The notes beneath the pieces are model-generated. The model ran no database searches. It was not told the DNA's origin and saw nothing but the letters and a program-made list of their open reading frames with translations. Of a stretch of 64,000 bases of DNA, positions 8,312 to 15,227 are shown piece after piece (the stretch's first letter is position 1; every line of letters begins with the position of its first letter). Origin of the DNA: Thauera chlorobenzoica (lineage in GTDB: Bacteria; Pseudomonadota; Gammaproteobacteria; Burkholderiales; Rhodocyclaceae); NCBI RefSeq assembly GCF_001922305.1, contig NZ_CP018839.1, forward strand, positions 558,001 to 622,000. The letters are read 5' to 3'. Made by a program: the position numbers and the translations under genes.

Positions 8312-9223
8312 TCAGTAAAAGCCGCTGGCGACGGCCTGGCGGCAGCGCGGCACGGCAGAAAGCGACCAATGGGTTTGCGCCCAGTGCCACAGCTCGGTGA
8401 GGGAGGCGTGGGCGAGGGTGTCGGGGGGATTGTGGCCGAGAAAGCGCAGTGCGGCCACCAGGGCGACGGCTGGAGCCCGGTCGCCGATGGCGCGCGCCAG
8501 CGTCTGCTTGGAGAGCTTTTCGCCGGCGGCGTTGGTGGCCAGCGGCAAATGGGTGTAGTTCGGCCGCGGCGCGCCGAGCAGGCGCTGGAGGTGGATCTGG
8601 CGGGCGGTCGAATCGAGCAGGTCGGCGCCGCGCACCACGTCGGTGATGCCGGCAGCGGCGTCATCGACCACGACCGCGAGCTGGTAGGCGAACAAGCCGT
8701 CCGCACGCCGGACGATGTAGTCCCCGGCGTCGGCGGCGAGATCGACCTCCTGCGGGCCTTGCACCGCGTCGACGAAGTGGATCCGTCCGTCCGCGCGCAC
8801 GCGCCAGGCGCGTGCGCTGCGCCCGGGCGGCAGGCCGTCGCGGCAGGTGCCGGGATAGCGGTGCGAGCCGTCGCGCGCGGCCGGGGCGGCGGCCAGATCG
8901 CGCCGGGTGCAGGCGCAGGGGTAGGCGAAGCCGCGCGCCTTGAGCTGCTCGAGCGCGGCTTCGTAGGCTTCGCCGCGGCGGCTTTGCCAGACGGGGGCCT
9001 CATCCCATTCGAAACCGAAGCGTTCCAGCGTGGCGAGAATGTCCTCGGCGGCGCCCGGGACGCAGCGCGGCGCGTCGATGTCCTCGATGCGCAGCAGCCA
9101 GCGCCCCTGGTGACTGCGTGCCTCGAGAAAGCTGCCGACGGCGGCGACCAGCGAGCCGAAGTGCAGCGCCCCGGTGGGTGAGGGAGCGAAGCGGCCAGCA
9201 TAAAGGCGGGGGCTGAAGGTCAT
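8312..9223 (-). CDS. gluQ: Glutamyl-Q tRNA(Asp) synthetase
   Basis: Attaches glutamate to queuosine 34 of tRNA-Asp. It is a 303-residue catalytic-core paralogue of glutamyl-tRNA synthetase without the anticodon-binding domain, which is what separates it from GltX. The class I signatures are GRFAPSPTGALHFGS (HIGH-like, about residues 8-22) and EKLSKQ (KMSKS-like). The zinc-binding region YPCACTRRD plus a later HRYPGTC fits the C-x-C...Y-x3-C pattern of GluQ. The ATG at 9223 places the protein start just before the conserved RLYAGRFAPS; a further upstream ATG would add an unconserved ten residues. Confidence 0.93.
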   Translation of the reverse strand: MTFSPRLYAGRFAPSPTGALHFGSLVAAVGSFLEARSHQGRWLLRIEDIDAPRCVPGAAEDILATLERFGFEWDEAPVWQSRRGEAYEAALEQLKARGFAYPCACTRRDLAAAPAARDGSHRYPGTCRDGLPPGRSARAWRVRADGRIHFVDAVQGPQEVDLAADAGDYIVRRADGLFAYQLAVVVDDAAAGITDVVRGADLLDSTARQIHLQRLLGAPRPNYTHLPLATNAAGEKLSKQTLARAIGDRAPAVALVAALRFLGHNPPDTLAHASLTELWHWAQTHWSLSAVPRCRQAVASGFY

Positions 9224-9265
9224 ATGCGTATGGCGTGATCGGGGCCGCGTCACGACACGATCTAT

Positions 9266-9279
9266 TTGATGCCCATCAA
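9266..9279. promoter_or_regulatory. Perfect FNR/Anr box upstream of cytochrome c gene
   Basis: TTGATGCCCATCAA matches the TTGAT-N4-ATCAA consensus at all ten positions. With a class II geometry (-41.5) transcription would start near 9314, about 50 nt before the cytochrome ATG; the -10 candidate TAGTGT (9302-9307) is weak. The divergent gluQ start is 43 bp away and is a less likely target. Confidence 0.75.
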
Positions 9280-9363
9280 GTCAATTGCCGTCGATAATTG
9301 CTAGTGTCCGAAAGATTCGCCGTGCACATGCGGCGATCGAACATGATAAAACGGAGATTATCC

Positions 9364-9762
9364 ATGAACAAATCCCCCTTCCTCCTCGCCGCGGCGGTTT
9401 CGGTCCTGCTGGCCGCATGTGGTGGTTCCGATTCGGGTGCGCCTGCCGCGCCTGCTGCTGCCCCCGCGCCGGTCGCGGCCGCGCCGGCCGCTCCTGCCGC
9501 CCCGGCCAATGCCGCAGGCGAAGGGGTGTACAAGAAGGTCTGTGCCCTGTGTCACGCCGCTGGGGTGGCCGGTGCACCGATGCCGGGCAACAAGGACGAG
9601 TGGGCGCCGCGCATCGCCCAGGGCGAGGAAACGCTCTACAAGCATGCGATCGAGGGCTTCACCGGCGAGAAGGGGATGATGCCGGCACGCGGTGGCGGCA
9701 CCTCGCTGAGTGACGACGAAGTCAAAGCTGCGGTCGACTACATGGTGGCGAAGTCGAAGTAA
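9364..9762 (+). CDS. Class I c-type cytochrome lipoprotein (cytochrome c5-like)
   Basis: A 132-residue membrane-anchored monohaem cytochrome. The signal peptide ends in the lipobox LLAACGG (Cys about residue 19), followed by a roughly 30-residue Ala/Pro linker. The haem domain begins GEGVYKKVCALCHAAG (CxxCH) and carries the distal Met in KGMMPARGG; the pattern fits cytochrome c5 family proteins. It probably shuttles electrons on the periplasmic face of the inner membrane. The perfect FNR box upstream and the nos cluster just downstream (opposite strand) suggest a role in low-oxygen or denitrifying respiration, for example as donor to NosZ or a high-affinity oxidase; this is inference. Confidence 0.92.
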   Translation: MNKSPFLLAAAVSVLLAACGGSDSGAPAAPAAAPAPVAAAPAAPAAPANAAGEGVYKKVCALCHAAGVAGAPMPGNKDEWAPRIAQGEETLYKHAIEGFTGEKGMMPARGGGTSLSDDEVKAAVDYMVAKSK

Positions 9763-9786
9763 GCCGGACGCGTTTCCCGGTTGTAG

Positions 9787-9818
9787 CGCGAACAGGGCCC
9801 TGCGGGGCCCTGTTCGCG
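9787..9818. terminator. Hairpin between cytochrome c and nos cluster
   Basis: Perfect 14-bp arms (CGCGAACAGGGCCC and its complement) with a TGCG loop, lying between the two convergent units. There is no long T tract on either side, so it may only partly terminate or may work with Rho. Confidence 0.6.
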
Positions 9819-9870
9819 TTGACGGTCAGGGCAACACAGCGGCACCGGCGTCGCGGCGCCGTGCCGGCCT

Positions 9871-10503
9871 TCAGTGGGTGTGATGGGTGTGGTTGGCGTT
9901 GCGCAGGCCGTCGACGACTGCGGGCTCCACTTCGTCGAAGCGCAGCAGGCGGCCGCCGTGTTCGGCGATGAAGGCCTGGGCGGCGGCTGCGTCGGCGAAG
10001 GCGGGCAGGTCGGGGCCGCGCATCGGACCGCGGATGCGGGAGCCGAGGACGAAGCGTGCCGTGTGCGCATCCAGCCAGCGGCCGTCGCCGAAATCGGTCA
10101 CGTAAAGCGCGGCGCCTTCCCCGGCGTCGCGCGTCGAGCCGAAACGGCGGGGATCGGCGAGGAACATGAACAGGTCGACCGGCGAATCGAAGAAATGGGC
10201 GGCGCCGTCGGCGAAGATCAGCTGCGCCGCCCAGCGCGGGAAGCGCGCGGGGTACATGCCGCACACCGCGCAGCGGGCATCGGTCGGGATCGGGCGCGCT
10301 TCATGGATGCCGCGCCCGGAGGTGGGGTCGTAAGGGTGGGCGGAAGGCCGGGTCGCCGGCGGAACCACGCAGACATCGTCGATCGACGGCTCGAACGCGT
10401 TCGCCGCACGCTGGCCGTGCTGCCAGAACAGCGTGGCACCGGCCCCCGCCGCGAGCACGGCGCCGGCGAGCAGCAGCCTGCGCACCGGGGCGCGGCCGCT
10501 CAC
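9871..10503 (-). CDS. Second NosL-family protein with CxxCGM copper motif
   Basis: A 210-residue periplasmic-facing protein with an N-terminal membrane anchor (about residues 8-26, LLLAGAVLAAGAGATLF). The body fits the NosL family: RCAVCGMYPARFP (Cys78, Cys81, Met83) is the Cu(I)-type CxxCGM motif, and FDSPVDLFMFL and AFIAEHGGRLLRFDEV match strands also seen in the nosL product upstream. It ends in a His-rich tail (NHTHHTH), a possible extra metal site. It overlaps the preceding gene by 4 bp (ATGA), so it is the coupled last gene of the nos operon. Inferred: copper chaperone or metallation factor for NosZ or another denitrification enzyme, complementing the first NosL, which lacks the CxxC pair. 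Confidence 0.82.
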   Translation of the reverse strand: MSGRAPVRRLLLAGAVLAAGAGATLFWQHGQRAANAFEPSIDDVCVVPPATRPSAHPYDPTSGRGIHEARPIPTDARCAVCGMYPARFPRWAAQLIFADGAAHFFDSPVDLFMFLADPRRFGSTRDAGEGAALYVTDFGDGRWLDAHTARFVLGSRIRGPMRGPDLPAFADAAAAQAFIAEHGGRLLRFDEVEPAVVDGLRNANHTHHTH

Positions 10504-10874
10504 TGGCCGCCACCGCCGAGCTGCGGATCGTGCAGCAGGGCGGCGACGAGCCGGCGCAGGTTGTCCTCCGGGCGGGCGTCGGTGCGCGTGACCGGATCGG
10601 CGACGACGCTGCCGTCGGCACGGTGGAAATGGTTCGGCACTGTTGCCAGCGCGGGATGGGTCGGCGCGGTGTCGATGCCCAGTTCCACCCCCGCGGGGTC
10701 CGGGCCGCTGCGCCAGCGCAGTGAATAGGCATCGGCCGCGGCATAGCGGACAGTCAGCGCGACGTCGTTGTTCAGGTCCAGGATCAGGGCGTCCTGGGTC
10801 AGCCGCGGCGGGCAGGCGAGGGCCTCGGCGCAGTCGGCGGCGATGCGTTCGGCGAGGAAGGGATGCAGGTTCAT
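10500..10874 (-). CDS. Uncharacterised nos-operon protein, TumE/DUF6516-like
   Basis: A 124-residue soluble protein with no signal peptide, so cytoplasmic although it lies among genes for exported Nos factors. The central part (DALILDLNNDVALTVRY, then SLRWRSG) followed by GIDTAPTHPALATVPNHFHR resembles from memory the pattern of DUF6516 (TumE-type toxin) proteins: a beta core, a D-x-A-P-x-H segment, then a P-x-H-x-H segment. The C-terminal helix is NLRRLVAALL. It overlaps both neighbours by 4 bp (ATGA), pairing it tightly with the 90-residue gene upstream. The family assignment is tentative; it could also be a nos-specific accessory protein. Confidence 0.6.
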   Translation of the reverse strand: MNLHPFLAERIAADCAEALACPPRLTQDALILDLNNDVALTVRYAAADAYSLRWRSGPDPAGVELGIDTAPTHPALATVPNHFHRADGSVVADPVTRTDARPEDNLRRLVAALLHDPQLGGGGQ

Positions 10875-11143
10875 CGGCCGTTGACCTCCTGCAGGCGCTG
10901 GGCCATGGCCTGGCGTGCGGCCTGGTGCGTGTCGGTGAGGATGCGGGCGGCGAGGTAGTGCTCGTAGGCCGGGTGCTCGGCCAGTTCGCCGGCGGCGATG
11001 CGCTCGATCAGTTGTGCGGGATCGTCCGCCCCGGCGGCGGCGAGCACCGCGCGGCGGTTTTCCCGCGTCTCGTAGATCAGGCGCGCGAGCTGCTGCACTT
11101 CGGCGGCGGTGTCCGGTGAAAGGGCGTCGTAGATGGAATTCAT
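10871..11143 (-). CDS. Uncharacterised small helical protein, possible antitoxin-like partner
   Basis: A 90-residue acidic, predicted all-helical protein with no signal peptide or membrane segment. The segment GELAEHPAYEHYLAARI is the most distinctive part; similar HPAYE-x-Y-L segments occur, as I recall, in small proteins encoded just before DUF6516/TumE-like genes. The ATG at 11143 is 5 bp after the nosL stop, and the gene overlaps the next one by 4 bp, so it belongs to the nos transcript and is translationally coupled downstream. No function is known. An antitoxin-like or chaperone role is inferred only from the pairing. Confidence 0.65.
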   Translation of the reverse strand: MNSIYDALSPDTAAEVQQLARLIYETRENRRAVLAAAGADDPAQLIERIAAGELAEHPAYEHYLAARILTDTHQAARQAMAQRLQEVNGR

Positions 11144-11148
11144 GATCT

Positions 11149-11688
11149 TTACATCCTCTGGTCGTGGAGGGCGCCGCCGTCGAGGACGACCCGGTCGGGA
11201 GTAACCTCGTCGAAACGGAGGACGCTGCCGCCATGTTCGGCGGCGAAGGCTTGCGCATCGGCCTCGCGGGCGAAGGAGGCGGCGGTCGGGCCCATCGAAC
11301 CCAGGCGCTTCGAGCCGAAGACGTAGAACGCGGCCCTGGCGTCGATCCAGTGGCCCTGCGGGGCGTTCCAGTCGGCCTGGCCCATGTCCTGGACGAAGAT
11401 CGCCGCGATGGCCCGCGCCTGTTCCGGGTTCAGGTAGATGTTGAACATCTCGACGGTGTCGCAGAACCAGTCCGGCTCGGCCACGCCGGCATAGTGGATC
11501 TGCGCCTTGGGGCCGGGGTAATCGGCGAGCAGCATGCCGTCGAGGGCGCAGCTGGTGCCGCGCTCGATTTCGAGGGCGACGACCGTGGCCTTGCCGCCGT
11601 CGCCCTGGCCGCAGGCGGCGAGCAGGCCGCTCGCCGCGGCGGCGAGCAGGAAGCGGCGGCGGGAAAGGCAGCGCTGATGGGTGCACAT
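11149..11688 (-). CDS. nosL: NosL copper chaperone lipoprotein
   Basis: Membrane-anchored Cu(I) carrier for assembly of the NosZ copper sites. It has 179 residues. The N-terminus combines an SRRRFLL twin-arginine-like motif with the lipobox GLLAACG (Cys26). The metal region is TSCALDGMLL (Cys47, Met52): the second Cys of the CxxCGM version is replaced, as in one NosL subgroup. The rest (FVQDMG, WIDARAAFYVFGSK, FAAEHGGSVLRFDEV) is family-typical. It follows nosY by 33 bp, and the end of the coding region abuts the 90-residue gene, so it is mid-operon. Confidence 0.93.
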   Translation of the reverse strand: MCTHQRCLSRRRFLLAAAASGLLAACGQGDGGKATVVALEIERGTSCALDGMLLADYPGPKAQIHYAGVAEPDWFCDTVEMFNIYLNPEQARAIAAIFVQDMGQADWNAPQGHWIDARAAFYVFGSKRLGSMGPTAASFAREADAQAFAAEHGGSVLRFDEVTPDRVVLDGGALHDQRM

Positions 11689-11721
11689 GAAGAGGTTCTC
11701 CGTTTCTCGTGGGGTGGGGGC

Positions 11722-12537
11722 TCAGCGGCGGAAGCGCCAGGCGGCGAGTGCGAGCGGGCCGACGATCCAGCCCGCCATCACCGCGCCGAGCAGCCCGGGG
11801 CGGGCCAGCGCCGGCGGGAACACGGTGGACAGCCCGTACAGGGTGCGCACGTCGTCGAGGCTGAAGATGTTGAGGATGCGGAACACGTCGGCCGGGTTCA
11901 GCAGCAGCGCGTAGGGCAGGAGCTCGCCGCCCCACTGCCCGCCGCTCAGCACCAGCGCGCCCAGCAGCAGCAGATCGAATACGAGCACGAAGAAGAACCA
12001 CAGCGCGATCGCCAGCCCCGAGGCGCGGGTGCGGTCGGCGGCGAACACCGACAGCATCACCGCCAGGCTGAGGAAGGCACAGCCGAGCAGCACCGAACTA
12101 GCCATGAAGCCGACATAGTGGAAGAGCGCGGCGAGGTCGAGTTGGGCGGACAGCACCAGGCCGACGAGGCCGAAGCCGGCTACGGTGGAGAAGGCCAGCG
12201 CCGCGGCGAGTCCGAGGTATTTGCCCAGCAACAGCTCGCCGCGGGTGATCGGCATCGACAGCAAGAGCTCGAGCGAGCCGCGCTCGCGCTCGCCGACGAT
12301 GGCGTCGAAGCCGAGCAGCAGCGCGATCAGCGGGATCAGGTAGATCACCAGGCTGACCAGGCTGGCGATCGTGACCTCGATCGAGCGGAAACCGACCGCG
12401 CCCTGCTGGGCCGCGCCGAAGTAGGCGATTGACAGCGCGAACGCGGTGAACACCAGCGCCACCGCCAGCACCCAGCGGTTGCGGATGCGGTCCCAGAATT
12501 CCTTGCCGGCGATGGCGGCGATCTGCGCGAACTCCAT
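11722..12537 (-). CDS. nosY: NosY ABC transporter permease
   Basis: Membrane subunit of the NosFY transporter, which works with NosD on the periplasmic side in building the CuZ site of nitrous oxide reductase. It has 271 residues with six predicted membrane helices; GKEFWDRIRNRWVL at the N-terminus and GERERGSLELLLSMPITRGE are typical of the ABC-2 permease fold. The ATG at 12537 has AAAGGAGCAGGC directly upstream. The gene begins 11 bp after nosF, so the pair is tightly linked. Confidence 0.95.
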   Translation of the reverse strand: MEFAQIAAIAGKEFWDRIRNRWVLAVALVFTAFALSIAYFGAAQQGAVGFRSIEVTIASLVSLVIYLIPLIALLLGFDAIVGERERGSLELLLSMPITRGELLLGKYLGLAAALAFSTVAGFGLVGLVLSAQLDLAALFHYVGFMASSVLLGCAFLSLAVMLSVFAADRTRASGLAIALWFFFVLVFDLLLLGALVLSGGQWGGELLPYALLLNPADVFRILNIFSLDDVRTLYGLSTVFPPALARPGLLGAVMAGWIVGPLALAAWRFRR

Positions 12538-12548
12538 GCCTGCTCCTT

Positions 12549-13499
12549 TCAGTCGGAAAAGCCGAAGAACACGTCTTCGAGCGAAGGTTCGTGGACGCTG
12601 AGATCGAGCACTGTGCCGCCCAGGCCGGCGAGCGCGGCGATCACCGCCATCTTGGCCTCGCGCCGGCACTGCACCGCGACGTGGTCGTCGCGCGCCTCGA
12701 CCGCGCCCACCGGCAGGTGGCCGAGCGCGGCGCGCACGGTCTCGAAGTCGGCCGGCGCCACGCGCACCGAGAACCACAGTGGCAGATCCATCTGCTCGCG
12801 CAGCGCCTGCACCGTGCCGCTGGCCTGGACCTTGCCCGCGGCCATGATCGCCAGGCGGTCCACGCGCTCCTGGATCTCGGCGAGGATGTGCGAGGTGATG
12901 ACGATGGTCACGCCTTCGCTCTTCAACTGGCGCAGGATCGCGTAGAAGCCGCGGATCGCCTCCGGGTCGAGGCCGGTGGTGGGCTCGTCGAGGAACAGCA
13001 GTTTCGGACTGCCGAGCAGGGCCTGGGCGAAGCCGAGGCGCTGGCGCATCCCTTTGGAGTATTCGCGGACGCGCCGGCGGGCGGCCTGCTCCAGGCCGAC
13101 GCGCTCGAGCAGGTGCAGGTTGGCGGTGGGCGGCACGCTCTTCAGGCGGGCGAAGAGCTGCAGCGTCTCGAGCCCGGTGAGGTTGTCGTAGAGGACGACG
13201 TTCTCCGGCAGGTAGCCGATCTTGCGCCGCACCGCGCGGAATTCGCCGCCGGTGCCGCCGCCGACGCGGGTGCCGTCGATGCGGATCTCGCCCGCGGTCG
13301 CGGGGATCAGGCCGAGCATCATCTTGAACAGCGTGCTCTTGCCGGCGCCGTTGTGGCCGATCAGGCCGAACAGCTCGCCGCGGCGGATTTCCAGATCGAC
13401 GCCGTCGACGGCGCGGATCGGGCCGTAGTGCTTGTGCACGCCGCGCACCGCGATCAGCGGTGCGGCGGCCTCATTGGGGGCGGGGGAAGTGTCGGCCAC
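12549..13499 (-). CDS. nosF: NosF ABC transporter ATP-binding protein
   Basis: ATPase of the NosDFY machinery, on the cytoplasmic side. It has 316 residues: Walker A GHNGAGKSTLFKM (about 48-60), Q-loop region GYLPENVVLYDNLTG, signature YSKGMRQRLGFAQ (divergent, as usual for this family), Walker B LLFLDEPTTGLDP, and the switch His of ITSHILAE. The C-terminal 80 residues form the accessory domain seen in this family. The start lies inside the end of nosD (29-bp overlap), indicating coupled translation. Confidence 0.95.
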   Translation of the reverse strand: MADTSPAPNEAAAPLIAVRGVHKHYGPIRAVDGVDLEIRRGELFGLIGHNGAGKSTLFKMMLGLIPATAGEIRIDGTRVGGGTGGEFRAVRRKIGYLPENVVLYDNLTGLETLQLFARLKSVPPTANLHLLERVGLEQAARRRVREYSKGMRQRLGFAQALLGSPKLLFLDEPTTGLDPEAIRGFYAILRQLKSEGVTIVITSHILAEIQERVDRLAIMAAGKVQASGTVQALREQMDLPLWFSVRVAPADFETVRAALGHLPVGAVEARDDHVAVQCRREAKMAVIAALAGLGGTVLDLSVHEPSLEDVFFGFSD

Positions 13500-14772
13500 G
13501 CCATTGGCTCCAGTCGGGGTTGTGCGGCAGCATCCGCGGTTTCGGGTCGACGATGCTCGGTGCGCGCAGCAGCGGGAACTGCTGGCCGACCAGGCGCAGG
13601 GTCTGCACCGCGGGGCTGGCGAGCAGCAGCTTCATCAGCGGGTGGCGCCAGGACAGGCGGTCGACGAGGTCGCTGGCCTCGTAGCGCACGTCGCCGACGC
13701 CGTCGCCGTCGCGGTCCCAGCCCAGGTAGTTGCTCCAGTAGTTGCCTGCCTGCTCGCCCCAGGGCAGGTCGCGGGCGCCGACGTAGCGCACCTGCTCGCG
13801 GTTGAGGATGAAGTCGTTGCCTTCCACTTCGTTGTTCTTCGAGCCCGCCCACAGGTGCACGCCGACGACGTTGTCGACCACGGTGTTGCCGCGCAGGGTG
13901 TTGTATTCGGCGTCGTAGATGAAGAAGCCGCGCTGGTTGCCGGCGACGACGTTGCCTTCGATGGTCGAGTCCTGGATCGTGCGCAGCATGATGCCGTGGT
14001 CGGAGTTGGCCCATGCGCGGTTGTTGCGCACGGTCAGCCGGCGCACCTCCATCAGCGCCAGGCCGCCACGGTTCATCCAGGTGTCGTTGCCTTCCCAGAT
14101 GTTGTCGTAGGCGTTCATGTAGTGCGTGCCGTAGCGGCTGTGGTGCAGGCGGTTGGCGCGGAACACGGCGTCGTGCGAAACATCGACGTAGAGCGCGTCG
14201 CGCACGAAGCTGATGTTGTTGCCGATGATCCGGGCGCGGTGGGTGTTGTAGAGCTGGATGCCGTTGCCGCGCTGCGAGGACTGGTAGTCGCGCTTGCCGG
14301 TGATCAGGTTGCCTTCGATCAGCACGTCGTTGGCCTTCTCGATCCACAGGCCGAACAGGTTGTAAGTGAGGTCGCAGTTGCGCACCACCGTGCGGTGCGA
14401 GCCGGGGAAGACGTAGATGCCCGCGTTCTGGTCGCGCAGGCTGTCGCCCGAGTCGGACACGATCAGGCCTTCGATGGTGACGTCCTCGGCGGTGATGCGG
14501 ATGGTGTCGCCCTTGAGGCCGCCCGAGATCGTCGGCCGGTCGAGTCCGCGCAGGGTCAGCGGCTGGGTGATGCGCAGGTTCTCGACGTAGCGCGCGCGCT
14601 CGATCTCGACCACGTCGCCGGGCTGGGCGCGCTCGATCGCGGCCTGGATCGACTCGCCCGCGCGCACGCGCAAGGTCGCGCCCAAGGCGTCGCCGCCGGC
14701 GACGAGGCCGAGCGCGGCAAGGAGCAGGCCGGCTGCCAGCACGCGCAGGCGCCGGCCGTGGTTCAGGGGCAT
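13471..14772 (-). CDS. nosD: NosD periplasmic copper-processing protein
   Basis: Periplasmic right-handed beta-helix protein (CASH/parallel beta-helix repeats) that partners NosFY for CuZ assembly. It has 433 residues. The signal peptide occupies about residues 1-32 (ending DALGA). Repeat rungs run from about 60 to 330, visible as recurring segments such as IEGNLITGKRDYQSS, IIGNNISFV and TIEGNVVAGNQRGFF. The conserved C-terminal part includes GEQAGNYWSNYLGWDRDGDG, a calcium-site-like Asp cluster. The gene overlaps nosF by 29 bp and starts 8 bp after the small membrane protein gene. Confidence 0.95.
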   Translation of the reverse strand: MPLNHGRRLRVLAAGLLLAALGLVAGGDALGATLRVRAGESIQAAIERAQPGDVVEIERARYVENLRITQPLTLRGLDRPTISGGLKGDTIRITAEDVTIEGLIVSDSGDSLRDQNAGIYVFPGSHRTVVRNCDLTYNLFGLWIEKANDVLIEGNLITGKRDYQSSQRGNGIQLYNTHRARIIGNNISFVRDALYVDVSHDAVFRANRLHHSRYGTHYMNAYDNIWEGNDTWMNRGGLALMEVRRLTVRNNRAWANSDHGIMLRTIQDSTIEGNVVAGNQRGFFIYDAEYNTLRGNTVVDNVVGVHLWAGSKNNEVEGNDFILNREQVRYVGARDLPWGEQAGNYWSNYLGWDRDGDGVGDVRYEASDLVDRLSWRHPLMKLLLASPAVQTLRLVGQQFPLLRAPSIVDPKPRMLPHNPDWSQWRGRHFPRPQ

Positions 14773-14780
14773 CGGCGGGC

Positions 14781-15209
14781 TCAGAGCAGCAGCAGGCCGG
14801 CCGATTTCAGCCCGATGAACAGCGCCGCGCCGATCAGCAGATTCTTGAAGCCGACGTAGCACACCATGTCCATGCGGCTGGCGCGGCGGTAGCGCCTCCC
14901 CCACCACGGGCCTTCCTTGACGTAGGGCTTGGCGCCGAGGCGGGCGAGCACTTCGAACACGCTCCAGCCGAACCACCAGCCGATGATGGCGCCGGCGCTG
15001 AGCTGGCCCATCGCCGCGAGGATCCAGGCCACGCTCGCCGCCGCGGCCAGCGCCAGGCTCGCGGCCTGCACCGCACGCTGGCGCTGGAAGCCGGTTCGAC
15101 TCCATGGCCACAGATGGTCCCAGGCCTCGGCGGCGAGCCGCTTGAGCAGGCTGCCTTCGGCTGCGTAGGGAGGCTGGACCGGTTCGGTCAACATGCGCGG
15201 ATCGACCAT
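14781..15209 (-). CDS. Small membrane protein between nosR and nosD
   Basis: A 142-residue protein with about three predicted membrane segments: around residues 46-66 (AASLALAAAASVAWILAAMG), 72-88 and 120-140 (NLLIGAALFIGLKSAGLLLL). A basic loop with KEGPWWGRRYRRASRMD lies between the last two. I do not recognise a named family. Its place between nosR and nosD, 18 bp after nosR and 8 bp before nosD, suggests a membrane component of NosR electron transfer or Nos maturation in this lineage. It carries no cysteine pairs or haem motifs, apart from a lone Cys in MVCYVGF. Confidence 0.8.
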   Translation of the reverse strand: MVDPRMLTEPVQPPYAAEGSLLKRLAAEAWDHLWPWSRTGFQRQRAVQAASLALAAAASVAWILAAMGQLSAGAIIGWWFGWSVFEVLARLGAKPYVKEGPWWGRRYRRASRMDMVCYVGFKNLLIGAALFIGLKSAGLLLL

Positions 15210-15227
15210 GTTTCTCTCCTTGCCGGA

